Of a DNA stretch of 64,000 bases, positions 51,282-60,075 are shown one piece after another. Position 1 is the stretch's first letter; every line of letters begins with the position of its first letter. Below the pieces are notes generated by a model. It saw nothing but the letters and a program-made list of their open reading frames with translations, was not told where the DNA came from and ran no database searches. Source of the DNA: Stenotrophomonas maltophilia (GTDB lineage Bacteria; Pseudomonadota; Gammaproteobacteria; Xanthomonadales; Xanthomonadaceae); the NCBI GenBank assembly GCA_002364755.1, contig DEZI01000037.1:1-64000 (forward strand). Reading direction: 5' to 3'. The translations under genes and the position numbers were made by a program.

Positions 51282-51379
51282 CTCGAAGGAACGGGGTGAA
51301 GGGCCATTGTAGGAAGCCCGGCCGCCTGTGCTGATGCAGTTTGCTTATGACTGGCTTGCGGCCCGGTATATGCCGACGC

Positions 51380-52288
51380 TTACCCCGCCGCGCGCATCTC
51401 CGCCGCCAGCAGGCCCGCCAGCCAGGTCATGAACGCCTCGACCCGCCGTGGCAGGTGGCGACGCTGCGCATAGACCAGGTTCACCGGCATCGGCTCGGCC
51501 AGGCAGTGCGGCAGCACTTCCACCAGGCGGCCGTCGCGCAGCGCTTCGCGCGCGCCCATTTCAGGCACCTGGATGATGCCCAGCCCGGCCAGCGCGGCGG
51601 CGCTGTAGCCATCGGCACTGTTGACCGTCAGCGCGCCGCGCATCGGCCAGGTCTGGTAGCGCTGGCCATCGAAGTACTCGAAGCCGGGCGAACGCTGGCC
51701 CAGGGTACCCACGTAGTGCACCAGCAGATGGTCGTCGAGGTCGGCCAGTTCGCGCGGCGTGCCGTGCGCGGCCAGATAGGCCGGGCTGGCCACGTTGAGG
51801 ATGCGCATCTGCCCCAGCGGGCGTGCGATCAGGCTGCTGTCATCCAGGGTACCGACCCGCAGCACGCAGTCGAAGCCTTCGCGTACCACGTCCACGCGGC
51901 GGTCGGTGGCGCTCAGTTCAACCTCGATGCCCGGGTGCAGGGCGAGGAAGGCGGGCAGCTGCGGGATGACCAGGTTGCGGGCCATGCCGCCAGGCATGTC
52001 CACCCGCAGGCGGCCGCTGAGCTCGCTGGTCTCGTGGCGGAACAGGTTCTGCAGTTCGTCCATGTCGTCCAGCAGGTCGTGCGCGCGTTGCTGCAGCTGC
52101 GCGCCGTCGGCGGTCAGGTGCACCCGGCGCGTGGTCCGGTGCAGCAGCTGGGTGCCCAGCTCGGCCTCCAGGCGGGCGATGGCCTGCGAGACGCTGGCCT
52201 TGGCCAGGCCCAGGCTGTCGGCGGCGCGGGTGAACGAGCCCAGTTCGGTGACGCGCAGGAAGACGCGCAGGGTGTCGAGGCGGTCCAT
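51380..52288 (-). CDS. LysR-family transcriptional regulator
   Basis: A 302-residue LysR protein. The winged helix-turn-helix is RVFLRVTELGSFTRAADSLGLAKASVSQAIARLEAELGTQLLHRTTR. The C-terminal periplasmic-binding-like domain follows (RLRVDMPGGMARNLVIPQL, ADGYSAAALAGLGIIQVPE). The ATG at 52288 is the standard LysR start. It is divergent from a short-chain dehydrogenase gene that it probably controls. Confidence 0.9.
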   Translation of the reverse strand: MDRLDTLRVFLRVTELGSFTRAADSLGLAKASVSQAIARLEAELGTQLLHRTTRRVHLTADGAQLQQRAHDLLDDMDELQNLFRHETSELSGRLRVDMPGGMARNLVIPQLPAFLALHPGIEVELSATDRRVDVVREGFDCVLRVGTLDDSSLIARPLGQMRILNVASPAYLAAHGTPRELADLDDHLLVHYVGTLGQRSPGFEYFDGQRYQTWPMRGALTVNSADGYSAAALAGLGIIQVPEMGAREALRDGRLVEVLPHCLAEPMPVNLVYAQRRHLPRRVEAFMTWLAGLLAAEMRAAG

Positions 52289-52292
52289 GTAT

Positions 52293-52311
52293 TGTTCGTC
52301 TGTCTTGAACA
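52293..52311. promoter_or_regulatory. Candidate LysR operator
   Basis: The dyad TGTTC-N9-GAACA lies in the 103-bp gap between divergent lysR and SDR genes, 5 bp upstream of lysR. A second palindrome, atcgcgcgat, follows at 52323-52332. The spacing fits autoregulation plus control of the dehydrogenase. Confidence 0.5.
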
Positions 52312-52391
52312 GTAAAATCAGGATCGCGCGATTTATGCGTGCAGGCAATCCCAATAGTCTGGCCACACTTCCTCCCAGACAGGTGCCCGCC

Positions 52392-53153
52392 ATGACTACT
52401 TCATCCCGTGTCGTCCTCATCACCGGTGGCAGCCGCGGCCTCGGCCGCAATGCCGCGCTCGCCCTCGCCGCCGACGGTGCCGATATCGTGATCACCTACC
52501 GCTCGCAGGCCGATGCCGCCGCCGAGGTCGTGCAGCAGGCGCAGGCGCTCGGCCGCCGCGCCCTGGCGCTGCCGTTGGACATGGCCGACAGTGCGGCATT
52601 CCCGGCTTTCGCCACGCAGCTGCGCGATGCCCTGCAGCAGTGGGGCGTGACCACCCTGCAGGGCTTGCTCAACAATGCCGGCGAAGGCCTGTACGCACCC
52701 ATCGCCGAGACCACCGAGGCGCAGTTCGACTACGCGGTGGCCGTGCACCTGAAGGGGCCGTACTTCCTGACCCAGGCGCTGCTGCCGCTGATCGCCGATG
52801 GCGGCCGCATCCTCAACGTGTCCAGCGGCCTCGCCCGCTTCTCGCTGCCGGGCAGCTCGGCCTACGCGATGATGAAGGGCGGCATCGAGGTGTTCACCCG
52901 TTACCTGGCCAAGGAACTGGGTGCGCGCGGAATCACCGCCAACACGCTGGCCCCGGGCGCGATCGAGACCGATTTCGGTGGCGGCCACGTGCGTGACAAT
53001 GCGCAGGTGAATGCGATGGTCTCGTCGATCACCGCGTTGGGTCGCCCGGGCCTGCCCGACGATATCGGTCCGGTGGTGGTGGCACTGCTGTCGCCGTCCA
53101 CCGGCTGGGTCAATGCCCAGCGCGTGGAAGCATCCGGCGGCATGTTCGTCTGA
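52392..53153 (+). CDS. Short-chain dehydrogenase/reductase
   Basis: A 253-residue classical SDR. The cofactor motif is TGGSRGLGRN, the NNAG structural motif is in LLNNAGEGLYAP, and the catalytic Ser-Tyr-Lys are in VSSGLARFSLPGSSAYAMMKGG. The C-terminal ANTLAPGAIETDF is typical. Arg after GS suggests NADP preference. The substrate is unknown. Its expression is probably set by the divergent LysR protein. Confidence 0.9.
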   Translation: MTTSSRVVLITGGSRGLGRNAALALAADGADIVITYRSQADAAAEVVQQAQALGRRALALPLDMADSAAFPAFATQLRDALQQWGVTTLQGLLNNAGEGLYAPIAETTEAQFDYAVAVHLKGPYFLTQALLPLIADGGRILNVSSGLARFSLPGSSAYAMMKGGIEVFTRYLAKELGARGITANTLAPGAIETDFGGGHVRDNAQVNAMVSSITALGRPGLPDDIGPVVVALLSPSTGWVNAQRVEASGGMFV

Positions 53154-53172
53154 CCGCTCGCACGGCGACGTA

Positions 53173-53622
53173 TCAGCAGGCGGCGAGGCTCAGCGGCTGG
53201 TAGACCAGTCCATTGAACTCGCCGACCTCGCCATCGATGACGAAGCCATAGCGCTGATAGGCCGATACCGCGTTCAACGAAGCGCGCACGCTCATCGTCG
53301 GCGTGCGCAGTTGCGGCAGCACGGCCTGCAGCAGGGCATGGCCGATGCCCTGGCCCTGGCAGGGGGGATCGACGAACAGCATCGCCAGGTGGCGACCTTC
53401 CTTCAGCTCGATCACACCGACGATGTCGCCGTCCTGCTCGGCGATCAGGATGTGGTTGTCTCCCTGCAGCCGCTCGGCGAAGGCATCGGCCGCGGCCACC
53501 TGGGTGAACGTTGCCACCCCCTGTGCGCTGAGTGACGGCGCGACGGCTTCGCTGAAAGCGGCCATGCAGATGGCGCTGATCGCGGCCAGGTCGTCGGGGC
53601 GGGCGGGGCGGATGCGGTGCAT
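53173..53622 (-). CDS. GNAT-family N-acetyltransferase
   Basis: A 149-residue acetyltransferase. The acetyl-CoA motif is LFVDPPCQGQGIGHALLQAVL (QxxGxG/A), preceded by VGVIELKEGRHLAM. The start MHRIRPARPDDLAAI is the typical GNAT N terminus. The substrate is unknown. Convergent with the SDR gene and divergent from the luciferase-like gene 55 bp away. Confidence 0.88.
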   Translation of the reverse strand: MHRIRPARPDDLAAISAICMAAFSEAVAPSLSAQGVATFTQVAAADAFAERLQGDNHILIAEQDGDIVGVIELKEGRHLAMLFVDPPCQGQGIGHALLQAVLPQLRTPTMSVRASLNAVSAYQRYGFVIDGEVGEFNGLVYQPLSLAAC

Positions 53623-53677
53623 GCAGTGTTCCTTCCATGATGACGTGCGGGTGCATCGCACACGATAAGCTCGGCGC

Positions 53678-54613
53678 ATGAACCACTTCAATGCGGCCCA
53701 TGCACGGGTGTTCCCTCAGCACGGCCTGAGCCTGGGCCTGATGACGCCGGTTGCTGCGCACGGCCTTGCCGGCGTTGCCGAAGCGCAACGCATCGCGCGC
53801 CTGGCTGACGATCTTGGTTTTGCTGCGCTGTGGACACGCGATGTCCCGTTGATGGTGCCGCAGGGCCCTGATGCCACGTCAACCGCGCTGGACGATCCTT
53901 TCCTCTGGCTTGCGCTGCTGGCCAGTGCCACCACCCGTATTGCGGTGGGCACCGCTGCGATCGTGTTGCCGCTGCGCCATCCGCTGCACGTAGCGAAATC
54001 CGCATTGAGCCTGGACAGGATCAGTGGCGGTCGTTTCGTGCTGGGCCTCGGATCGGGCGATCGTCCGGAAGAATTCGCGGCGTTCGGTGAAGACCTGGAG
54101 GGCAGGGCGGCCACGTTCCGCGAGCGCTGGGCGCTGCTGCGTGCGGCGTTGTCGCCGGACGAGACCGGACGGGGGCGGCTGCGCGACGCCACCGGTGGGT
54201 TCGACGTGCTGCCGGCAGCGCAGGCGCGCATTCCGATGCTGGTGGTCGGCACGGCGCGGCAGAGCCTGCAGTGGATCGCCCGCGAAGCGGAAGGCTGGGC
54301 CACCTATCATCGCGAAGAGGCGGCGCAGGAAGGGCGCATCGGGCTGTGGCAGCAGGCGCACGGCGCTGGTGTAGCCAAGCCGTTCGTGCAGTCGATGCTG
54401 CTGGACCTGCAGGCGGATCCGCAGGCACCGGCTGAAGCGCTGCCGCTGGGCCTGAAGGTGGGCCGCAATGGGCTGCAGGCCTATCTGCAGCGCGTGCACG
54501 CGCAGGGCGTGGCGCATGTGATGTTCAGCCTGGTCGACAACGGGCGCCGCGTGGATGAGGTGTTGCGGGAGATTGCTCTGGTGGGTGCCGATCTTGGTGG
54601 ACACAGAGAATGA
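53678..54613 (+). CDS. LLM-class flavin-dependent oxidoreductase
   Basis: A 311-residue luciferase-like monooxygenase fold. Typical stretches are LAGVAEAQRIARLADDLGFAALWTRDVPLM and ALLASATTRIAVGTAAIVLPLRHPLHVAKSALSLDRISGGRFVLGLGSGDR. Homologues use reduced F420 or FMN; FMN is more likely here. No partner reductase is adjacent, and the substrate is unknown. Upstream start options are not needed: the ATG at 53678 gives full family length. Confidence 0.87.
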   Translation: MNHFNAAHARVFPQHGLSLGLMTPVAAHGLAGVAEAQRIARLADDLGFAALWTRDVPLMVPQGPDATSTALDDPFLWLALLASATTRIAVGTAAIVLPLRHPLHVAKSALSLDRISGGRFVLGLGSGDRPEEFAAFGEDLEGRAATFRERWALLRAALSPDETGRGRLRDATGGFDVLPAAQARIPMLVVGTARQSLQWIAREAEGWATYHREEAAQEGRIGLWQQAHGAGVAKPFVQSMLLDLQADPQAPAEALPLGLKVGRNGLQAYLQRVHAQGVAHVMFSLVDNGRRVDEVLREIALVGADLGGHRE

Positions 54614-54622
54614 TGTGGCAAT

Positions 54623-54645
54623 CGCCGGGCATGGACCGGCGCTAC
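54623..54645. repeat. Single SMAG-type palindrome
   Basis: cgccgggcatggaccggcg with CTAC on the right (54642-54645), 10 bp after the monooxygenase stop. It is a lone copy of the family. Confidence 0.7.
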
Positions 54646-54702
54646 CGTTGGACGCGTGCATCTGCGTATCATTCGCGTTTGATTCTGTTGCCGGAGCCGC
54701 GC

Positions 54703-55032
54703 GTGACCCGATGTAACCCCATGCATCCGACCGGGCGGCTGTTCGCCGTGGTCGCCTTCATCGAAGCGCTGACCTGGGCTGGCCTGCTGATCGGCATGTG
54801 GCTGAAGTACGGCCCTTACGCCAATGTTGCCTTGGTCAAAGTGTTCGGCCCGCTGCATGGCGTGGCCTTCATGGTCTATGTCGCAGTCACCCTGTTTGCC
54901 GCCATCCGCCTGCGTTGGCCGTGGTGGGCCAGTGCGCTGGCGCTGCTGGCGGCCATCCCCCCGCTGGTGACCCTGCCGTTGGAGTGGTGGTTCCGCCGTC
55001 GCGGCCTGCTGGAGCTGCGCAGCCCCCGCTGA
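54703..55032 (+). CDS. DUF3817 family membrane protein
   Basis: A 109-residue inner-membrane protein with three hydrophobic helices: FAVVAFIEALTWAGLLIGMWLKY, LHGVAFMVYVAVTLFAAI and WASALALLAAIPPLVTLPLEWW. This pattern, with FGPLHGVAFMVY, matches DUF3817. The GTG at 54703 has GGAG at good spacing; the ATG at 54721 has no ribosome site and would give 103 residues. Function unknown. Confidence 0.78.
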   Translation: MTRCNPMHPTGRLFAVVAFIEALTWAGLLIGMWLKYGPYANVALVKVFGPLHGVAFMVYVAVTLFAAIRLRWPWWASALALLAAIPPLVTLPLEWWFRRRGLLELRSPR

Positions 55033-55067
55033 GACGCTTCGTTACCCGGTCATTCAAGCGAATGGGT

Positions 55068-55100
55068 ATCAAATGCAAATACGAGCCGTTATCATTTGAT
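55068..55100 (+). promoter_or_regulatory. Putative iron-control region of the ent operon
   Basis: Perfect 8-bp arms ATCAAATG and CATTTGAT flank 17 bp, in an AT-rich patch 53 bp before the exporter gene. On the reverse strand AATGATAA matches a Fur core. Fur repression fits the siderophore genes that follow, but the overall match to the 19-bp consensus is weaker than at 33768. Confidence 0.5.
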
Positions 55101-55153
55101 GGTGCCATCACCCCTGCCGGGGTCGGCGCCTTCTTTGAAACGGTTGGTTCTCC

Positions 55154-56350
55154 ATGCATGCACGTCCCGTCGTCGCCGGTCTGCCGGCCCTGGTCCTTGC
55201 CGCGCTGATCGGCACGATGGCGATGATGTCGTTCGTGGCGGTGATCGGGCCGGTGGTGCGCCTGCTCGGCCTGTCCGAGTGGCACGCCGGCCTCTCGGTC
55301 ACTGCCGCCGGCGTGCTGTGGATGCTGGCCGCGCGCCCCTGGGGCCGGCTGAGTGACCGCATCGGCCGCAAACGCGTGCTCCTGCTGGCCATGGCCGCCT
55401 ACACCGTCATCTACATCGGCCTGGCGGTGTTCATCGATGTTGCCCTGCAGGTGGTGCCGCCCGTGCTGGTGTCGGTGCTGGTGCTGGTGGGTGCACGCGG
55501 CTTGATCGGCCTGTTCTATGCGGCCGTGCCGCCCACGGCCGCCGCGCTCATCGCTGACCAGGCCCCCACCGGGCAGCGTGCGCAGTTCATGGCGCGTCTG
55601 GGCAGTGCCAATGCGCTGGGCATGGTGCTGGGCCCGGCCGCTGCGGGGTGGCTGGCGTATCGCAATCTCTCTCTGGCGCTGTACGTGGCGGCAATGCTGC
55701 CGCTGCTCTCGCTGGCATTGATCGCCTGGCGTCTGCCGGCCACGCCGCCGGTGGCCGCTGCACAGGCACGTGCCCGCGCACCGATGTCGCGTTTGGATGC
55801 CCGCCTGCGCCTGCCGCAGCTGGCGGCCTTCCTCGGCATGGTCTCGGTGACCATCGCGCAGGTCACCGTGGGTTTCTTCGCCATTGATCGCTTCGCGCTG
55901 GATCCCGCCGCCGGCGCGCGCATGGCGGGCATCTCCCTGACTGCCGTCGGCGTCGGCCTGATCCTGGCGCAGGTGCTGGTGATGACGCTGGAGGCGCATC
56001 CGCGCCGCTGGATCATGATTGGTGCGCTGATCGCCGGGCTCGGCTTCGCTTCGGTCGCGGCCGTGCAGCAGCCCTGGCAGTTGCCGGCGGCGTATGCGTT
56101 TGCGGCGTTCGGCATGGGCTTTGTCTTCCCCTCGTTCCAGGCGTTGGCCGCCGATGCGGTGCAGCCACACGAACAGGGCGCGGCTGCCGGTGCCGTTGCC
56201 GCCGCGCAGGGACTGGGCATGGTCGCCGGCCCGATGCTGGGCACGCTGTTGTATCGCGCGGGCGCCAGTCTGCCGCATCTGCTGGTGGGCGTGCTGCTGT
56301 TGCTGCTGTGCGGCCTGGCCATGGCCCATCGCGCAAAGGAGACCGCATGA
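55154..56350 (+). CDS. MFS exporter, EntS-like
   Basis: A 398-residue major facilitator protein with 12 predicted helices. The loop 2-3 motif GRLSDRIGRKRVLLL identifies the family. It heads the siderophore operon, and the stop overlaps the entC start by 4 nt, so it is probably the exporter of the catecholate product. It is closer to a generic drug/MFS pattern than to E. coli EntS, so the role is inferred from position. Confidence 0.83.
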   Translation: MHARPVVAGLPALVLAALIGTMAMMSFVAVIGPVVRLLGLSEWHAGLSVTAAGVLWMLAARPWGRLSDRIGRKRVLLLAMAAYTVIYIGLAVFIDVALQVVPPVLVSVLVLVGARGLIGLFYAAVPPTAAALIADQAPTGQRAQFMARLGSANALGMVLGPAAAGWLAYRNLSLALYVAAMLPLLSLALIAWRLPATPPVAAAQARARAPMSRLDARLRLPQLAAFLGMVSVTIAQVTVGFFAIDRFALDPAAGARMAGISLTAVGVGLILAQVLVMTLEAHPRRWIMIGALIAGLGFASVAAVQQPWQLPAAYAFAAFGMGFVFPSFQALAADAVQPHEQGAAAGAVAAAQGLGMVAGPMLGTLLYRAGASLPHLLVGVLLLLLCGLAMAHRAKETA

Positions 56351-57540
56351 ACGATTCGCTGATGCAGGGGGCGTGGCCCGAGGCTGCGCCGCCACCTGCC
56401 CACCACGCCGACGAGGCCGCGCTGTTCCTGCTGCAGCACGCTGACCAGCAGCTGCATGCACGCGGTTGCCGCGCCAGCCTGCCGACCGGTGCGCTGGCCA
56501 GCCTGGCCGAGCGGGTGGATGCCTTCTTCGCGCAGCAGCGCGGCGGCCCGGGCCTGCTGGTGGGGGCGGTGCCGTTCGAGCCGCGTGCCGACGATGCGCT
56601 GTACCAACCGGAGCGTCTTCTGCCCGGCCTGCGGCCGCAGCATGTCGCCGCGCCGGCCCTGCGCGGGGCGTTGCAGCCGCAGCCTACGGCGCAGGACTAT
56701 GCGGCGGCCGTGGCCACTGCCGTGCAGGCGATGCGTGCGCCCGATGCCACCCTGCACAAGGTGGTGCTGGCGCGCAGCCTGTTGGCGCACACCGATCTTC
56801 CCGTGGCACCGGACAGGCTGCTGGCACGCCTGGGTGCCGATCCCTCGGTGGCGACCTACGCCGTGCCGCTGCCGGTCGAGCCGGGCCAGCCGCCAGCGTG
56901 GCTGGTCGGCGCAACGCCGGAACTGCTGCTGCGCAAGCGCGGCGCGCAGGTGCTGTCACATCCGTTGGCCGGCTCCGCCCGACGCAGCAGTGATCCTGCT
57001 GAAGACCAGCGCGTCGCGCAGGCGCTGCTGGCCTCGCGCAAGGACCATGACGAACACCGCCACGTGGTCGAGGCCATCGTCGATGGCCTGGTGCCGTGGT
57101 GCAGCCGCGTCGAAGCGCAGGCACAGCCTGTGCTGCACGCCACGGCGAGCATGTGGCACCTCGGCACGCGCATCCATGCCGCGCTGAAGGATCCCTCCAC
57201 GCCTGCCGCCACGCTGCTGGCCGAACTGCACCCGACGCCAGCGGTCTGCGGGACGCCACGCCAGGCCGCACTGCAGCGCATCCGCGAGCTGGAGCCGGTG
57301 CCGCGCAGCTTCTACGCCGGTGCGGTCGGCTGGCTGGACGCGCAGGGTGACGGCGACTGGTTCGTGGCGATCCGCTGCGCACGCCTGCAGGGCACGCAGC
57401 TGCGGCTGTTCGCCGGTGCCGGCATCGTCGCCGACTCGCAGCCGGAGGCCGAAGCGGCCGAGACCGGCGCCAAATTCACTGCCTTGTTGAACGCCCTGGG
57501 TGTGCATGACCCGGCGGCCCTGATCGAGCCCGTGCCATGA
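56347..57540 (+). CDS. entC: Isochorismate synthase
   Basis: A 397-residue chorismate-binding enzyme converting chorismate to isochorismate, the first step of 2,3-dihydroxybenzoate synthesis. Family motifs are LHKVVLARSL, ATPELLLRKRGAQVLSHPLAGSARR, EHRHVVEAIVDGL, TASMWHLGTRIHA and PTPAVCGTP. The last block ends FYAGAVGWLDAQGDGDWFVAIRCA. It overlaps both neighbours by 4 nt. Confidence 0.94.
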   Translation: MNDSLMQGAWPEAAPPPAHHADEAALFLLQHADQQLHARGCRASLPTGALASLAERVDAFFAQQRGGPGLLVGAVPFEPRADDALYQPERLLPGLRPQHVAAPALRGALQPQPTAQDYAAAVATAVQAMRAPDATLHKVVLARSLLAHTDLPVAPDRLLARLGADPSVATYAVPLPVEPGQPPAWLVGATPELLLRKRGAQVLSHPLAGSARRSSDPAEDQRVAQALLASRKDHDEHRHVVEAIVDGLVPWCSRVEAQAQPVLHATASMWHLGTRIHAALKDPSTPAATLLAELHPTPAVCGTPRQAALQRIRELEPVPRSFYAGAVGWLDAQGDGDWFVAIRCARLQGTQLRLFAGAGIVADSQPEAEAAETGAKFTALLNALGVHDPAALIEPVP

Positions 57541-59186
57541 ACAACGCTGTTTCCCCGCGGCTGCCGCTGCAGCAGGTCTGGCCCGAGGATCGGGTCACGC
57601 GCTATCGTGCCGCCGGCCATTGGCGCGGCGAGACCTTCCCGGCCTTCCTGCGTGAGCGGGCACAGCGGTACGCCGACGAGATCGCGGTGGTGGCCGGTGA
57701 CGTGCGCCTGAGCTATGCGCAGCTGTGGCACGAAGCAGGCCGCATCGGCGCGGGCCTGCTGGGCCTGGGCCTGCAGCCGGGTGACCGCGTGCTGGTGCAG
57801 CTGGGCAACACCGCCGGCTTCATCACTACCGTGTGCGGCTTGTTCCGTGCCGGCCTGGTGCCGGTGTACGTGCTGCCGGCGCATCGCCTCACCGAGCTGG
57901 TGCACTTCGCGCGCAAGGCCGAAGCCAGTGCCTACATCACCACCGACGTGCATGAGAACTTCGACCACCGCGGACTGGCGCGTGCGTTGCAGGCGGACGT
58001 GCCGGGCATCGCGCACGTGGTCATCGATGGCGAGGCGGACGGGTTCATTGCGTTGGATACGCTGCAGGGTGACCGCCGCGCATTGCCGCCCGATCCGGAC
58101 TCGCAGTCGGTGGCCTTCCTGCAGATTTCCGGTGGCAGCACCGGGCTGTCCAAGCTGATCCCGCGCACCCACGACGACTACATCTATTCGTTCCGGGCCA
58201 GCAACGCGATCTGTGGCATCGACCGCGACAGCGTCTACCTGGTCGCGCTGCCGGCGGCGCACAACTTCCCGATGAGTTCGCCGGGCTTCTTCGGCGCGCT
58301 GTATGCCGGCGCGCGCGTGGTGCTCAGCCCCCGCCCCGGCCCGGATGCCGCGTTCCCGCTGATCGCCCGCGAACGGGTGACCTGCTGCGGCCTCGTGCCG
58401 CCGTTGGCCCTGCTGTGGGCGCAGGCCGCGGCGACCAGCAAGCACGATCTGTCCAGCCTGCAGGTGCTGCAGGTGGGCGGTGCCAAGCTGGTGCCGGAAG
58501 CCGCGCGGCGGGTGATCGACGGTCTGCGCTGCACGCTGCAGCAGGTGTTCGGCATGGCCGAAGGCCTGGTCAACTACACGCGGCTGGATGACCCCGAAGA
58601 GCTGGTCGTGGCCTGCCAGGGGCGACCGATCAGCCCGGATGACGAGGTGCGCGTGGTCGATGACCACGACCAGCCCGTGGCCGAAGGCGAGGTGGGGCAT
58701 CTGCTGACCCGTGGCCCTTACACCATCGGCGCGTACCACAACGATGCGGTGGCCAACGCGCGCGCCTTCACCGACGACGGCTTCTATCGCACCGGCGACC
58801 GTGTGCAGCAGCTGCCGGGTGGCTACCTGGTGGTGCAGGGCCGCGCGGGCGACCACATCAACCGTGCCGGCGAGAAGATCTCCGCCGAAGAGATCGAAGA
58901 CCATCTGCTGGCCCATCCCGCCGTGTTCGATGCGGCAGTGGTCTCCATTCCCGATGACTACCTGGGAGAGCGCAGCTGCGCCTTCGTCATCCAGCAGGGT
59001 GAGCCGATCAAGGGGCCCGCGCTGAAGGCGTGGATGCGTGGCCGCGGCCTGGCCGCGTTCAAGGTGCCCGACCAGGTGGTGTTCGTGGACAGTTTCGATA
59101 CCACGGCGGTCGGCAAGATCAGCCGTCGTGAACTGCGCGCGCAGCTGCGTGCGCGTCATCTGCAACAGACAGGAGGAACGCGCTGA
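57537..59186 (+). CDS. entE: 2,3-dihydroxybenzoate-AMP ligase
   Basis: A 549-residue stand-alone adenylation enzyme that activates 2,3-dihydroxybenzoate and loads it on the aryl carrier protein. Motifs are FLQISGGSTGLSKLIPRTH (P-loop), ALPAAHNFPMSSPGFFG (aryl pocket with AHN), YHNDAVANARAFTDDGFYRTGD and the Lys motif TTAVGKISRREL. The length is typical. It overlaps entC by 4 nt and entB by 1 nt. Confidence 0.94.
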   Translation: MNNAVSPRLPLQQVWPEDRVTRYRAAGHWRGETFPAFLRERAQRYADEIAVVAGDVRLSYAQLWHEAGRIGAGLLGLGLQPGDRVLVQLGNTAGFITTVCGLFRAGLVPVYVLPAHRLTELVHFARKAEASAYITTDVHENFDHRGLARALQADVPGIAHVVIDGEADGFIALDTLQGDRRALPPDPDSQSVAFLQISGGSTGLSKLIPRTHDDYIYSFRASNAICGIDRDSVYLVALPAAHNFPMSSPGFFGALYAGARVVLSPRPGPDAAFPLIARERVTCCGLVPPLALLWAQAAATSKHDLSSLQVLQVGGAKLVPEAARRVIDGLRCTLQQVFGMAEGLVNYTRLDDPEELVVACQGRPISPDDEVRVVDDHDQPVAEGEVGHLLTRGPYTIGAYHNDAVANARAFTDDGFYRTGDRVQQLPGGYLVVQGRAGDHINRAGEKISAEEIEDHLLAHPAVFDAAVVSIPDDYLGERSCAFVIQQGEPIKGPALKAWMRGRGLAAFKVPDQVVFVDSFDTTAVGKISRRELRAQLRARHLQQTGGTR

Positions 59187-59818
59187 TGGCGCTGCCCCGC
59201 ATTACCCCATACCCCTTGCCGACCGCCGCCGAACTGCCGGTCCCGCGCGGCCTGTGGCGGCCGCAGCGTGATCGCATCGCCTTGCTGGTGCATGACATGC
59301 AGCGCTATTTCCTGGCGGCGTTCGACGCCGGTACCGAGCCGCTGCAGCCGGCGGTGGCCAACATCGCGCGTCTGCTGGCGCATTGCCGGGCATACGGCAT
59401 CCCGGTGTTCTATACCGCCCAGCATGGCGACCAGGACCGGCGTGACCGCGGCCTGCAGGCCGACCTGTGGGGCCCGGGCATGCGCCGCGGCGAGGAGCAC
59501 GAACCGATCATCGATGCACTTGCCCCGCAGGCGGGTGAGCACGTGCTGGTCAAGCATCGTTACAGCGCCTTCCAGCGCAGCAACCTGGAAACCCTGATGC
59601 GCGTGCGCGGCCGTGACCAGCTGCTGGTCACCGGGGTGTATGCGCATATCGGCTGCACGGCCACCGTGGTCGAGGCCTTCCAGCGTGACATCGAGGCATT
59701 CATCGCCGCCGATGCGGTCGCCGACTTCTCGCGCGCCGACCATGACCAGGCCCTGCATTGGATCGCCCGCACCAGTGGCGTACCGATGACCACCTTACAG
59801 CTGCTGGAGGTGCTCTGA
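59186..59818 (+). CDS. entB: Isochorismatase without carrier domain
   Basis: A 210-residue isochorismatase that cleaves the enol ether of isochorismate to yield 2,3-dihydro-2,3-dihydroxybenzoate. Catalytic Asp is in VHDMQRYFLAAF, with KHRYSAFQRSN and TGVYAHIGCTATVVEAFQRDIEAF further on. It ends where the enteric EntB aryl carrier domain would begin, and that domain follows as a separate gene. Confidence 0.93.
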   Translation: MALPRITPYPLPTAAELPVPRGLWRPQRDRIALLVHDMQRYFLAAFDAGTEPLQPAVANIARLLAHCRAYGIPVFYTAQHGDQDRRDRGLQADLWGPGMRRGEEHEPIIDALAPQAGEHVLVKHRYSAFQRSNLETLMRVRGRDQLLVTGVYAHIGCTATVVEAFQRDIEAFIAADAVADFSRADHDQALHWIARTSGVPMTTLQLLEVL

Positions 59819-60075
59819 TGGCTACGATCCAGGACGTGCTGGACCTTGAGCGCATGCGGGCCGACGTGGCGCGCGTGCTCGATTGCGAGCCGGCCGATAT
59901 CGGCGAGGACGACAACCTGATCGACCTCGACCTGGATTCGATGCGCATGCTCGGCCTGGTCCTGGCCTGGGGCAACACCGGGCTGCCGCTGGAGTTCTCG
60001 CAGCTGGCCGAGCACAGCACGCTGCGCCACTGGTGGGCGGTGGTGCAGAAACTGCAGGCGGCGCAGCAGACATGA
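59818..60075 (+). CDS. Stand-alone aryl carrier protein (EntB')
   Basis: An 85-residue acyl-carrier-type protein. The phosphopantetheine Ser is in DLDSMRML near residue 42. The N-terminal helix is DVLDLERMRADVARVL. It replaces the C-terminal domain of enteric EntB. The start shares a base with the entB stop (TGATG), and the stop overlaps entF by 4 nt, so the three are translated together. Confidence 0.9.
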   Translation: MATIQDVLDLERMRADVARVLDCEPADIGEDDNLIDLDLDSMRMLGLVLAWGNTGLPLEFSQLAEHSTLRHWWAVVQKLQAAQQT

